A DNA stretch of 64,000 bases from Paramyrothecium sp. XJ0827. Taxonomy: Eukaryota > Ascomycota > Sordariomycetes > Hypocreales > Stachybotryaceae. This document shows, piece after piece, positions 10,420-21,548 of this stretch. The translations under genes and the position numbers were made by a program. The notes under the pieces are model-generated. The model saw only the letters and a program-made list of their open reading frames with translations. It had not been told where the DNA came from and made no database searches. Where the stretch lies: positions 372,001 through 436,000 of the forward strand of contig JAJFPB010000013.1 of assembly GCA_020881915.1 (NCBI GenBank), in the 5' to 3' direction. How positions within the stretch are numbered: the first letter of the stretch is position 1; the number at the start of each line of letters is the position of its first letter.

Positions 10420-11077
10420 CAGGGCTGCCGTCAGATCAATCAAATCAGATGGGGACGTAAATCTGAACTGAACTGAAACTTTACCCTCTGCATCTGATCT
10501 GATTGATTGATTGATAGATATCTGATATAAAATAGGTCACGTGGAGCTATTCCCAGCCTCACGATTCTGCCCGTGGGATCTGACTGCCTTGTTGCTTAAG
10601 CATAGGCCCCCCAGAGTAACACACCCTCCCCTTATCCAGTTCTTCAGTAGTTGGATCGACTCAATGCTCGATCCAAGTAGAGAGTGTCGCTGTGAGCTGA
10701 CTGTAAGCTTCGCAAGACTGAATGCTCTCTCACAATCGGTTGACATGGCCGGGATTGCAAGGACATCCAATGCAAATCTACTTAAACGCGGAAAAGCATT
10801 GCTATGATCAATCCACCAAAGGACAGGGTCATCTACCTGTTCCGGCTCGAGCCTATAGTATCGTTCAAGCTCACTGCCTGTTGCCGAGAGCTTAGGCTGC
10901 CGACTTTTCACCCACTGCTCAAACCTACTTTGCTCAGGTCGGGGCGTCAACGAGGAGGTGGCCGAAATACTCTCAGAAGCATCATCGTCGTTTTTAGAGT
11001 ACCAACGCTCAAAGTAGGCTTTGATGCCATCCTTTGCATCCCGAAGCCATTGCAGCTGCTCTGGGGAAGTCCAATTA
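10420..11077 (-). mobile_element. hAT transposon fragment (3' end)
   Basis: The fragment begins with cagggctgccgtcagatca, a hAT-like terminus, and has nearby repeats of gattgatt/aatcaaat. It contains a hAT dimerisation domain on the minus strand and is cut off at 11077, where the pogo-like element starts. The sequence beyond the pogo-like element does not continue the hAT protein. Either the rest was lost before insertion or the junction was rearranged later. Confidence 0.7.
10537..11077 (-). pseudogene. hAT transposase C-terminal domain fragment
   Basis: This fragment encodes the C-terminal dimerisation region of a BED/hAT transposase. It shows TSPEQLQWLRDAKDGIKAYF, then ELERYYRLEPEQ and WWIDHSNAFPRLSRFALDVL, followed by the hallmark PAMSTDCERAFSLAKL. 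It is similar in plan to the hAT at 17058-18002 (ERQFSLAKLTLTSQR) but clearly diverged. The BED finger and catalytic RNase H fold are absent, so it is inactive. Confidence 0.8.
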
Positions 11078-11121
11078 CCATGCAGTACCCACCTGCCGGT
11101 CATACCCACCTACCGGTCAGC
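11078..11121 (+). repeat. left TIR of pogo-like element
   Basis: This terminal inverted repeat mirrors 13230-13273. It contains a duplicated motif of about 17 bp, plausibly two transposase-binding sites. Confidence 0.85.
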
Positions 11122-11233
11122 AAAAAAAGAATTTCCCCATATAAAATGCAACTTTTCAACCCCATGGGGAAAACTCACGGAAAGGAATAAGGATAAAATG
11201 ATTTACGGAATTTAGTTTAGAATTGAACAGATT

Positions 11234-12967
11234 TCAATATTTTCTAGGTCTTTTAACCTCACGCCCTGTGCGGGTGCGTACGACACCTAATTCTTCCTCT
11301 CCCGAATTTGACCTCTCATCTTCTTCCATCCCTCCCACCTCGATCACGTCCTCAACAACATCCGCCCCTTCAATTGCTTCGTTTGGCTCTGAAACAGTGT
11401 CACCAGCCGCTAGAGCCTCTGCCAGCGTCATAAATTTCTTATTGGGGTTCGGTATCGCCTTTCTCTTCTTGCCTCTATTCAACCGGCCAACTTCCTCCTC
11501 CAGGCTGGCTATTCTGGTGCTCAGAGAGGCAATCTTTGACTCTTGGACTTCAAACCCTTTCGATATCACAGAATACCGCCTTCTGGTGGTGGGGCTCTTG
11601 TCCTTCCCCAGGTCTCTGATGTGACGGCTGGTCTTTGGCGTATTATCAGAATCGACTTGCCCGTCACTGTGGCCGTCTGATCCAGGCGTCGTTTCCTTCT
11701 TGTCTGGCTGTATCTCGGGATGTATGAGTGCTTTCCGTCGTGAAATCGGCCAATTTCCAGTTACTCTCCAGCCTGAAAGTACGTTTTTCTTCGTCATACC
11801 CACTTCCCTGGCTTTGGCATAAGCCTTGATGAAGTTGACCTTGTCCACTGGCGCAGAATCCGTCAGGCTTGTCAACTTTGGAGTTCTTTGCGATAGGCAG
11901 CCTTGGATGCGTTGAAAACGCCATTATCCAGTGGCTGTAGGCCATGAGAGCAATGTGCAGGCAGGTAACAGCAATACACGTTGTTCAAAAAACACGTGGC
12001 CATCCACCCATCCTGGATTTTCATTCAGCGGTATTTCTGATCCAGAACAGGTAGACACCCACAGATACATGGCTCCCATGGCCATCTAATATGATGAGCC
12101 TTGCATCAGACTCATCTGCTGGCTGGGTTTGGGGCAGATAAACCTCTTTGAGCCACTCGACCGCGATATGGTTGTCTGTCCAGCCGTTGTCGGACGTGAT
12201 ATAATACCAGTCGGCGATCTTGTTGAACTCATCGATAAACCACTGCTGCTGAAGTTCTTTGCCTTTGAAGATAATCCCCGGCTTCAGAAGACGGCCATCT
12301 GCAGTGACGGCTTCGAAAAAAACTAGTCCAAGTGCGGGACTGGGAGCCTTTGAGGAAGGCCTTCCTCCTGGGATCGCTACTGCCAATTACCAAGGAATCC
12401 AAGCCTAGATTTGCAATTTATTGGTAAGTTTTGTATCAGAAATGATCAATACTCACCAAATCCAGCCATGATACCGCCCTCGTCAACATTAACCGTGTTC
12501 TCGGGTTTGATCCAGCCATACTCTCTCTCCCGAATATCAAAGTACCAGTTGACGGCGGTCGGGGTAAAGCAATTGAACCTCGACGCCTCCTGACGTTTTC
12601 CTATCTTTGTCTTTATGGATGGATGCCGTTTCATGAACCTGGCTAGCCAATGTACACCGACAGGCTTTTCCCTTCCTTGTTGTCGTAGGAGGGCAGTGAC
12701 GGTGGCGCGAACTTGACTGTGAGAGGGAGCATAGCCTAAGGCCTCTTGTCGAAGTATCCATGTAACTAATCTAGCCTCTTGGGATTTGTATAACAGCTGG
12801 GCAGGTTGGGTGACCTCGGACTTTGACGGTAGGCCTCTTAATCGGTCAGACAGAGTGGTTTGGGGCATTCCATGCTTCTGGGCGGCCTGGTGCTGCGAGA
12901 GGTGATTATCTGTAACATCCAGTATAGCTTCAATGACATCATTCTCTGTATAAGACTGTTGAGGCAT
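11234..12967 (-). pseudogene. pogo-like transposase (HTH + CENP-B HTH + DDE), two introns, two frameshifts
   Basis: This enzyme would bind the TIRs and catalyse cut-and-paste at TA. The ATG at 12967 opens a psq-type HTH (QHQAAQKHGMPQTTLSDRL) and a CENP-B-type HTH (HWLARFMKRHPSIK). The DDE core is present: NVDEGGIMAGFG, then ITSDNGWTDNH, then IILDGHGSH, and LQPLDNGVFNASK carrying the last Asp. Two short introns restore the frame, 12405-12456 and 12013-12068. Two indels still break the protein: an extra base in a seven-A run at 12316-12322, and a missing base near 11876 that creates a stop. The C-terminal part (11234-11875) is a coiled coil plus acidic tail. This copy is inactive unless the indels are sequencing errors. 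Confidence 0.85.
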
Positions 12968-13229
12968 TTTCAAGGCGATTAAAGGAAGCTGCTATAGATA
13001 AAATCTTGATGAAATCTCGGGGAGGCTGGGTGATGAAGGAGGCATTTTGAGAAATTTTACATTAGTGCCATGCGACCAAACTGCTTGTGTAAAATAAAAA
13101 TGAATATTCCAATATGAAACAACATGAAACTCTCAGTAAGACACAATCTGTTCCATGTAAATAACTTCAATTTTGGCTAAGCACTGTGCAAGTGAAGTTG
13201 GACATTTTGTATGGGGAAATTTTGTTTTC

Positions 13230-13273
13230 GCTGACCGGTAGGTGGGTATGACCGGCAGGTGGGTACTGCATGG
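13230..13273 (-). repeat. right TIR of pogo-like element
   Basis: This is the inverted partner of 11078-11121 and is followed directly by TA. Confidence 0.85.
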
Positions 13274-13275
13274 TA

Positions 13276-13859
13276 CTACTGTCGGTTGGGCATGGCACAC
13301 CAGGATACTCGTTCACAGCAGCGTGCGCTACGGCATTTGCGAATGACGAATCCCAAGGAACTGGAATAGGAGTACAATGTACTGGAGACAAACTGGCAAT
13401 AGGAGACTTGGTCGGGGTTTCAGAGGCAAGTCATGCTTACATCTAGAGAGCGTAACATGAGTTGCCCTCTTGATGGAGTATACCGGTATGATCAGCATTT
13501 CCTCTAGAAGCTTTCGTTCCTCTTAGGTGACGCCGCATGACATGAGAAATTCACTCGACATTGAAGATGTAGCTGTGCGTGAGGCGTAAGCAAGCAGCCG
13601 TGGTGTGAGTACCTGCATGTCTTCAAGCTTTTCAACGTTATGCTTCGTAGAGCGCATCGTAGAGATACACTACTTTTTGGAGACAAGGCTATCAACCGAA
13701 TACTACATATGCATTTCAAGCAACATAAAATCCCCCATTCAGCCCACCCAAGTGAGAACAAGCGACAACACATCTCTTAAATGGCAACCAGAAGCCTTGC
13801 TTGCCGATATTTTAGTTTTAAAGCAGGCGCCATGGTTTCCAATGTCCAATTTCACGTGT
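13276..13859. other. gene-free stretch downstream of the CorA-like gene
   Basis: No supported gene is present; the short open frames lack recognisable motifs. This is presumably the 3' flank of the minus-strand CorA-like gene plus decayed sequence beside the pogo-like element. Confidence 0.5.
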
Positions 13860-16031
13860 TCAAACATTTAGATCCCGCTTATAGACCCGGCGCCAAAACC
13901 AAAGCCTGCCGTGCGGCTTCGTGATATAGTAGGCTATGAGCAAAGCCGAGAAAATCACCACAATACTGAGAGGAGCTACAAAATATTAGTATCATATTCC
14001 CTGGGCATATGTCATTGAAACAAATGTACTTCCGTAGCGCCATAAGTCCCAACCTGCAGGATTTTTGCCGTCCCCTGTTATTTCGGAAACGTTCTGTCCG
14101 AAAAAGGTGGCGAAAAACGATAGCGGGAGCTTATTCCCATTACCTTGTCAGCAGTGTAACCGCTTAAAGGAGCTATGGACTTACAAAGACGATTGTGACG
14201 ATCGTGAACAGCAAGATGACGCGGCCTTGCTGAGACGTCGACCTTGCTTCCGCAAGAGCAGCCGTTTTCTGTTTGAGATCAAGCAAGTTGAGCAGCTATA
14301 TTGAAACATCAATGATTCATCTGCTTTCCTCTTGGTAAATTATTACATACCAGCTGATGCGTATACTCCGCATCACTTCTCATGCCATCAATATCGGTGA
14401 GGAGAAGCACGAGCACTTCATCAGCGGATGTAATCGTCTCCCGGGCTGCACCAGAAATTCCTTGCGCAAGGACTTTGATTGTCTCCGTCAAATTCGCCAG
14501 ACCTTCGTGAAAGTTCACTGTGTTCATCTGAAATGCTCCTCCACTAGCTGAGTTATCTGTGATATGTACATTTAGGTAAGTGTTTGAGGTTCTGGGATCT
14601 TTTGAAGGGTTGACCTTCAGCAGAGCCATAACCAGGGACTTTAGCACTTCTCTCTGTTTCTCAGCGATGTGTCGTATCATCTTGAGTTCATCCAGTATGT
14701 CTGCCACATCGAGGACAAGCTTTAGTTCCTCTTGGTCATCAAGTAGCGTTGATTCTAGCTGCCTTCGTGAATGGGTTATATGAAACTCTTGAAAGTGGGT
14801 CGACTGAGATGCTGCCTAAGGAGGTGGTCATTTAAGACTTCATATTTCTCGTGTCTTTGCAGGACCAAAACCTCTCTTCTTACCTTCTTTCCAATTACCC
14901 ATCTGTACGTTTCAACGAGGTCTATAAATGTTTTGTTGTCCTGTCGGAATAAATACGTCGCGGCCTCTTTGACAAGAGTGGAATACAGGCCCCAAACATC
15001 TTCACATTTCTCCCACATTTGCAACATGCTAGTGTAGAGATCAGTAAATCCTTCTTCATGATATTGGAGATCACTAGAAGGAAAGCAAGAAAGGATGGTT
15101 TCTTCGCACCTCGTTAGTGATTTGACCATCAAGTTCATTTAGCCAAGACTAAGTGAGAGCTTACCAAAGCTTACCATCATCCAGGATCCAGCACCAGAGC
15201 TGATCAACCATGATCATCTTGCTGTCATCTGCGGCTTTCGATCGACCATCCTCCGTGAGGCCAGTTCCGGTCCACTTAGAAATGGTCTGATCTTCGTCTC
15301 GTGTAGTTGTATCCTTCAAGGAAGAGTAGTAAAACTGATCCAGACTTCGTCTCGGATGAAGTGGAGGGTTGTCAAACAAGTATGCTCCTAGATGATTCTG
15401 CATTGTCTTCCTTTTTGAGCCCCCGACACCAGGTCCTCGAGGCTTTTTATAGACCTTGGCCAAAGAGCGATAGTCCTCGCAGGATTCCCAGTTCATGTAT
15501 GGAACCTAATAAAGCACATCAGGCCGACTTCGTTTTTATTCTCGAAGCTCAGGAAATCTTGGACAAGAAACATACGTAGAGTGTTAAAAGAGGCTGCAGC
15601 CTGCAGTGTTCCTCTTTTGGTAAAGCGATTGATGGCATTACAACTTTGATGTCGTGGTTAAAGTCTTGTTTGAAGCCCGGTATGCGAGCGTTGGAAGAGC
15701 TATTGTCACTTGTCGTGCATGAAGGTTCCATGAGGCGAGAGTGGAGAGGTTTGTTAGCAATCTGAGAGAGCGCTGGGCGCAACTTATGAATCCACAATCT
15801 ATCATCCAATCCAGGCGAGTCAGGATACCACTTCCCGATACACTCTTCGACCCAGCGCATGTTGTTCACTGGTACATGAATCCATCGTAGCTTGACCCTG
15901 CCAGTAGGAAGAGATTCCATATCCTCTTGGATAAACTGGTCAAACGAAACATGCGACACCTCTGAACCATCGCTTTGAAGTGTATGAATGGTCAGTGAGA
16001 TATCCCTCGCAAGGCGCCGGCGTTGTTCCAT
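13860..16031 (-). CDS. CorA-like Mg2+ transporter domain protein
   Basis: The gene encodes a 594-aa membrane protein of the fungal CorA-like family. I propose seven exons: 15576-16031, 15165-15505, 14884-15109, 14351-14785, 14185-14295, 14030-14129 and 13860-13975. All introns are GT-AG (54-98 nt) and the sum is 1785 nt, exactly 595 codons. The N-terminal half shows the family texture (RWIHVPVNNMRWVEEC, VDQLWCWILDDG, FHITHSRRQL). The C-terminus has a helix (LLDLKQKTAALAEA), a first membrane segment (~512-533, VILLFTIVTIVFLPLSFF) and a second (~558-578). Between them lies GQN at 534-536, in place of the GMN signature of CorA channels. The soluble part is much larger than in bacterial CorA. Ion transport is therefore a family inference, and the altered signature leaves it uncertain. 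Translation starts at the first ATG of a long open frame. Confidence 0.88.
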
Positions 16032-16895
16032 TGTGGACTAGACTGTGAGCTAGGCGTTCTGCGTTGGAAATTGTTTGTCTAGAAGCACTCTGGTAGGGGT
16101 ATCTGGAACGAACTGTTTTAATGCTGCTAGTGCCAAGTTGATGAAATACCTTGCGGCTGAGGAAAGAGCTGGATTAGGATTTAAGAACTTGTATTGACAA
16201 TCGAAAGAAAGCCCCTCTTCCTGTTTGGATGGCCCTTGCTGCAGCTTGTTGAGTCAAACAAGTGGTATCTGACGTGGCTGGGGATCATTGGTGCCATGGC
16301 AGGGCGCTTATGTACTGTATTCTCTTCACCGCATGCAGCCAAGCGAACTCTATTGTGCAGAGTGGTGCCGTCAGCAGGCCCCCCCTGACCATTTGCGGAC
16401 CCATAATGTCCATCACTAGAACTTCCCCCCCCCAACCCCGAGGGAAGAGGTGGAAGCTTTGCAAGCTGTCTATCCTGTCTAACCTTTCCACTATGGTGTA
16501 GAAATGCAGAACACCAAACGCCACAATCTATATTGAAGTATGAGGGATAGAGCTCAGCGCAAGTCTGTTGCCAACATCATGTCCCACTATTCAGAGTTCA
16601 CTTCAGGGTTCTAGACCAAAGAATGACTGCCGATTTCGAAATGCTCATCACAATTGTAACAGCATTACAAACTCGAGTAGCTCATCTTTGAGGTTGCGCC
16701 ACATTCCAGTATTACAGCATCTGCAGCAGAGTTTAACATCAAATCTATCTCCCATGAGGAGCCATCCTCCGGCACTCAGCTCGAGTTAGTAATTCCAAAC
16801 ATCGAATCTTAACACCATCACCATTCTACATTGCTTCTACTACGCGCGAACCCCCCGTAAGCCTCCAGTCGCCCTGCCAATTAAGCACCTTCCAA
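16032..16895. other. upstream region of the CorA-like gene, no gene seen
   Basis: This presumably holds the promoter of the minus-strand CorA-like gene at its left side and unique DNA up to the hAT terminus. A C-run (about 16427-16434) and short open frames are present. Nothing supports a gene. Confidence 0.5.
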
Positions 16896-19800
16896 CAGCG
16901 CTCATCATATGTCAATCAAATCAACTTTGACCTCAAAGTTGATTTGATTGATAGCCCTCGAGCTCAAAGTTGATTTGTTTGATTTGATTGATGTTCTATA
17001 TCAATTCTATAGGTGGAGACCCCTACGCGAAGTCGTCCCCCTCGTGCACACCAAAAGTCAGCTACCCACCCAGCTACCCACCCAGCTACCCAACTTTACT
17101 CCGCCCTGCCTGACCCAGTTCTTGAGGCACTGAACGTGTTCCAATGTATCCGAGCCCATCGAAAGCCTCTGAGACGTCAACGTCAGCTTCGCTAGGCTAA
17201 ATTGCCTCTCACAATCGCTTGCCATCGCTGGAATAGCAAAGACATCCAGAGCAAAGCTGCTCAGTGAAGGAAACGAAGCCCTGTGGTCTCTCCACCATTG
17301 GATAGCATCCTGCGTATCCTGTGGCTCGAGACGGAGATACCTTTCGAGCTCGCCGACACTGCCGCTCGTCGCAAACGCTTTCTTCGTCTTGCTGTTAATC
17401 CATTGAGTGTACTGATCATCCTCTTGGCCCATCGTCCTTGGCGCTGCGTCGTACTTCATTGTTTCTTCACACAGTCCCTGGTTCGCGTCGTACCAACGGG
17501 TAAAGTAATCCTTAATTCCAACTCTGGCATCACGAACCCAGGCGAGTTGTTCCTCAGAGACCCAAGTGGCCTCTAACCAGCTGATCCCGAACCTCGGATG
17601 AAGAATGATCGCTGCCGCAAACAAGGGAGATTCTCCGAGTTTGTCATAATACTCATTTAGCTTCTTCCACCCGTTGTTAATCGATGCCCGGATATAGGCT
17701 CGATGGTCTGCTGGTAATGTGCTCTTTTGCGACGTCTCGGACGCTGATCGCTTCTCCGCCGTGGAATATTCAGCCCGAGAATGCAGCGGTAAGGCAGATT
17801 CTATGAATCTCGTGGGTTGGCTCCGCTGCGGTAGCGCGTAAACCTCATCTTCGTCAAAGCGGGCAGGGAGACGGCGTACGCGGCTTGGCCGGCTGTTGCG
17901 CTCACGGAAATTTGTCGGCGCCGTTGCAATCCGCTCCGCGGCATCCAGATGAGTTTCACCCACTGTCTCCGCCGCAACTTCACTATAGGTTCCAGTCCTC
18001 AAAGTGCTCCAGTAGATATTCCATTCCTATCAACACCTCCCATAGGCGTCCATGGCTGTCGCCTTTACCCCAGCCTTGCGTCCGCATCGTCTGAAGGTAT
18101 ATAGGTTTGAGAATCTCGTTCACTTCGCCAAGAACCCGCCAGTCTTCGCTGGACAATATGTCATCCGCCGGGATACGTCTTGCCTCGTTTTCCTCCTCTT
18201 GAATCGCAAAGAGAAATGCCCTGATGTCTGTCTGCTTTCGCAAAGCCCTCTCAATCATCATGTACGTTGAGTTCCACCGCGTTTCGTTGTTCATGACAAC
18301 CTCGAGCTCGGCCGTGGATTCCTCGCAGAGCCGATATCCCTCGTAATCCTGCTCCCGGGCAATTCGCTTGAACTGTTCACTCCGCTGCGGCGACGAACGG
18401 ATAAACTTGGCAGTATTGCGGAGCTTACCAATGGGGCCCTTTGTGCGCCAATGATCCAGGTCCTGCTCAATAAGGCCGCGCATGCTGTTGATGTCAGACT
18501 CCAGCTCGAACGAGTCGGCGTCTTTGCCAAAGAGAAAGGCTCGCGCGACGAGATTGAGCGTGTGCCCATAGCATCGCATCCGGCGGGCCTTTATATCAAC
18601 AGACCTCATCGATGGATCGAGCTTCTGGTACATGTGGTACAGACAAGTATCGTTTGCCGCCATGTTATCAGAGATGGCACAGCCAACTCGCCCCTCAATC
18701 TCCCATTCGTGGACGATGTCGACCAGAGAACCGGCAAGGTTCTCGCCACTATGAGCACCAGATTGACGACGCAAAGCCAGAAGACGGGATTGCTGATGCC
18801 CTTGTTGATCGATAAAGTGCGCAAATACAGCCATGATTGCAAAGCGATTCGGTGACGTCCAGAGATCGAAGCTAATGTGCACCGCTGTCAAGGCGTTACA
18901 GAGCTCTGCCTTGATGGTATCTCGCTTCGCTTCAAAGAGCCGGTGTATCTCTCTAGTGACAGAGCTACCACTCCACGCCATCTGGACCACTAAATCGCTG
19001 TCGAAATGGTTGAAGATCTTCCGAAGGAAGCTGTGCTCGAAGATGGTGAATGGCACATCGCTATCAATGACGAACCCAACGCTTAGTTCTTGTATGGCTC
19101 TTATTTTCGCTTTTGGTATGACGCTCTGTTCAAGCCGGCGCCTTTTGGGTGTTGCACCAGAATAAATATCAATGGCGCTTTCATCACTAGGACTTGGCTC
19201 ACTAGACTGGCTGGCTGGGGTGATCCGGTGAGCTCTATGCAGGTCGATCAGCTGCTGGGTATCTTGTGAACAATATTGAACGGGACAGGTACATGCTTTC
19301 GGAGATGATCTGCTGCGGAAGACGTGGCTTGCACCGAGAAGAACTCCGCTGCGCCTTTCATGTCACATCGATTGCAGCACCAGACATGACCTATCGGTTG
19401 ATCCTGATAGTTCAGTTCGACAAGGAAGGTCCCGTGCGACCTAATCCAGCTCTTCCTGCCCTTTGCACCTTTTCGAGCCAGCGAATCCTCTTGGACGAAG
19501 CGACGGTTCTTCCAGGTAATCTTGGGCAGATCTTCAATAGTCGGGTTAGGAGGTAAAGCTGCAACGGCTGCCTCTTCCAACTGTTTGGCAACCGTCTTAG
19601 GCTGAGACAATCGTGAGAAGACGGAAGAGGGAGGTGTGGGGCAAGGCGTCAACGTTGCTGGCGGAAAGCCAGCTGGCGATGGGGAGAGCGGCGAATTCGA
19701 CATTTTGCTGATGAAATGCAAAAAAAAAAAACAAAAAAAAAAAAGCATATGTAGAAGGGGCTGTTTTGGTGGCGCGACATGGTTGGGAAACGCGTTCCAG

Positions 19801-20097
19801 ATTGCATACGCGTGGTGGGGTTACGCGTTAGAATACGATAGTAGGTACTTGGTTTTGGTGCTGACTCGCAGCTATTAGAAAGTAAACCTCCATCTGTAAC
19901 TATCTGGTATAGGGTAGTGGTCCGGGAAGACTTGAATTTTTGCCTCGATATTAGACGATCGCATGATACATTTGTAATATATCAATTATTTCAACTTTCG
20001 AAATGCATGATTTGATTTGATTGAAAGGAAGAATTCGACAATTTGATTGATTTGATTGGGGTGATTGATTGGTTGAGTTGACATATGATGAGCGCTG
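16896..20097 (-). mobile_element. hAT transposon, full-length copy with terminal inverted repeats
   Basis: This 3.2-kb element has ~20-bp TIRs: cagcgctcatcatatgtcaa at 16896-16915 and its inverse at 20078-20097. Both ends carry arrays of gattgatt/caatcaaa subterminal repeats, and the sequence aaagttgatttg recurs at the left end. It encodes a BED-finger hAT transposase on the minus strand. No 8-bp target duplication is visible outside the TIRs. The right 0.9 kb is duplicated almost identically at 30766-32466. Confidence 0.85.
17058..19703 (-). pseudogene. hAT transposase (BED finger, RNase H-like core, hAT dimerisation)
   Basis: Three open segments in different frames make up the transposase. 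The N-terminus (19248-19703) has a BED-type finger (WCCNRC ... AADHLRKH). The core (17983-19056) has the RNase H-like Asp regions (HISFDLWTS, AISDNMAAND) and RRMRCYGHTLNLVARAFLFG, with ETRWNSTY later. The C-terminus (17058-18002) has WKKLNEYYDKL and the hAT dimerisation motif PAMASDCERQFSLAKL. A very short intron (around 41 nt ending at about 19255) could join the first two segments. The second junction near 17990 looks like a single-base frameshift. The end reads GSWVGSWVGS from a 12-bp tandem repeat. It may be a recently damaged copy. Confidence 0.82.
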
Positions 20098-21001
20098 TGT
20101 CAGGCACTGGGGGGACTTGTTGGAGGTCACGTGTGCGGACGATCAAGTCTGTGGCAAACTGTATATAAGCGGTGACTCTTCCACCTCTCATTGTGTAACA
20201 AGCAACCTGCTATCTTCCCATTTCAACAAGACTGTAGGTATGCAGAAACATGTACGAGGCAGCCAGAGCCGCCTCGACAGAGCCTAGAACCGTTGTACGT
20301 CAGTAGAGAACCGCGCTCTACACGTGGGGACCAGCCACGGGTAGATTGAGGTTGAGGGAAAAGCGGTCATTGGGGACAGCCTGGTCAATGTCAGATTGAT
20401 GTTGGCGAAGTGGGGCAAGCCTCGGATTAACGTCCGGAGCGAGCTTCGGCTGTCCGCCAACCCCGCTAGCCGGGCATGGCTGCTTCTGTATCTAGCGGCT
20501 ACAACCGAGTAGGAATAGAACTGAACTGAACTGAACTATTAAGTGTATCTGACCCATCAATGAGCACAGCATCTCCCCATTCATCAACATAATTTCCTAG
20601 TACAAATACAACATCTCTCTGAGGTATGCGCTGTGGCAAGTACTGGAATGCTGGCGCCAAGTTCATCATGACATGGTCACGGCCACACTGCCGGCCTAGG
20701 GAAACCCTGAAGGTAGACGCCTCGAGCTCAGCTCTTGCTTTGGAGAAAGTGCCATTCCACTTGGCTCACTACAACTACCCCCTAGCGGCGGTCCAGATCA
20801 TCACAACCTTGTCGCCAGGCGGGGGAAAGAAGTTGCCGTCGCACTTCGAGGCTGATAAACTTTTTTGCGGACGTCCACCTGCTTCTCAGCGCGTGACCTC
20901 TTCGGCGCCGTTCAGATAATACAACGCGAACTATCCCCGCAGGAATTTCAAGCCGCGGCGATTAGAGGTGAACACTCAGCCGGCCAAGGATAGAAGTACT
21001 T
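20098..21001. other. repeat-derived intergenic region
   Basis: No intact gene is supported. The stretch includes copy B of the repeat seen at 1-60 (20171-20230). A (ctgaa)n-like tail at 20519-20537 follows a hairpin-forming ccgctagccgggcatggc stretch and resembles a 3' end of a retroposed element. Further short open frames carry no motif. Confidence 0.5.
20171..20230. repeat. dispersed repeat, copy B
   Basis: This stretch matches 1-60. A TATA-like tatataagc lies just upstream (20162-20170), so it may be the transcribed start of a small locus or repeat. Confidence 0.6.
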
Positions 21002-21364
21002 GTGAGCTTCTTCGAATCTGCAATCAACATTTTGTGGACGGCAGCGATGGAACATCTCGCCAAGGCCCTTCGCTTGATACGGGAAGCCATAGATGCTGGA
21101 CGGCTGAATAACCTCGGGAGTCGTCTTCATGACAGATACTCGCGTACGGGAGCGGTGGGGGATCTCGAAGAGGCTATTCTCGTGGCACGGCAAGCCATCG
21201 AGACTACCCCGAAAAATCATACAGACCGGGCTAGAAGGCTGAACAACCTCGGGAGTCGTCTTCGCGACAGATACTTGCGTATGGGAGCGATAGGGGATCT
21301 CGAAGAGGCTATTCTCGTGACACGGCAAGCCATCGATGACACCCCGAAAGACCATCCGGACCGG
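21002..21364 (+). pseudogene. TPR-repeat fragment of fungal NLR/CHAT type
   Basis: Two ~42-residue repeats are visible. Each reads RRLNNLGSRLRDRYLRMGA, then DLEEAILVTRQAID and TPKDHPDR, with small differences between them. This is the tetratricopeptide-like repeat found at the C-termini of many fungal NLR-like and CHAT proteins, where it mediates recognition or scaffolding. No start, core domain or stop is present. The frame is interrupted at 21364-21365 by a truncated LINE, so only a relic of about two repeats remains. Confidence 0.7.
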
Positions 21365-21488
21365 AGAGAAGTGGGGCTTTCCTTTGTGTAGACCGGATCA
21401 ATGCGGAGGAATCGTAAATAGCTTAGCGTACCTACTGGCCCTATGAGATTCGTTCTCCCGGGCGTAATAAACTCTATCTATCTATCTA
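21365..21488 (+). mobile_element. 5'-truncated LINE copy (124 bp)
   Basis: The sequence from gagaagtggggctttcc to the (tatc)n tail is essentially identical to the 3' end of the LINE at 451-6219, in the opposite orientation. It is a dead-on-arrival insertion into the TPR relic. The near-zero divergence argues for recent retrotransposition of this family in this genome. Confidence 0.88.
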
Positions 21489-21548
21489 CCCCTCCTGTTG
21501 GCGGTAAAATGCTTCGTAACCTGAGAACGGAAGGCCAGGACGAGCATA

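Larger units (their letters stand above)
11078..13273 (-). mobile_element. pogo/Fot-like DNA transposon with 44-bp terminal inverted repeats
   Basis: This 2196-bp element is bounded by TA on each side (11076-11077 and 13274-13275), the target duplication expected of the Tc1/mariner superfamily. The TIRs at 11078-11121 and 13230-13273 are essentially perfect. Each contains two direct copies of a motif of about 17 bp (acccacctgccggtcat and acccacctaccggtcag). The element encodes a pogo-type transposase on the minus strand that is broken by two indels. Confidence 0.88.

Noticed and set aside
16896..20097. 8-bp target-site duplication of the hAT
   Set aside because: The 8 bp outside the TIRs (ccttccaa and tgtcaggc) differ, so no duplication can be claimed.
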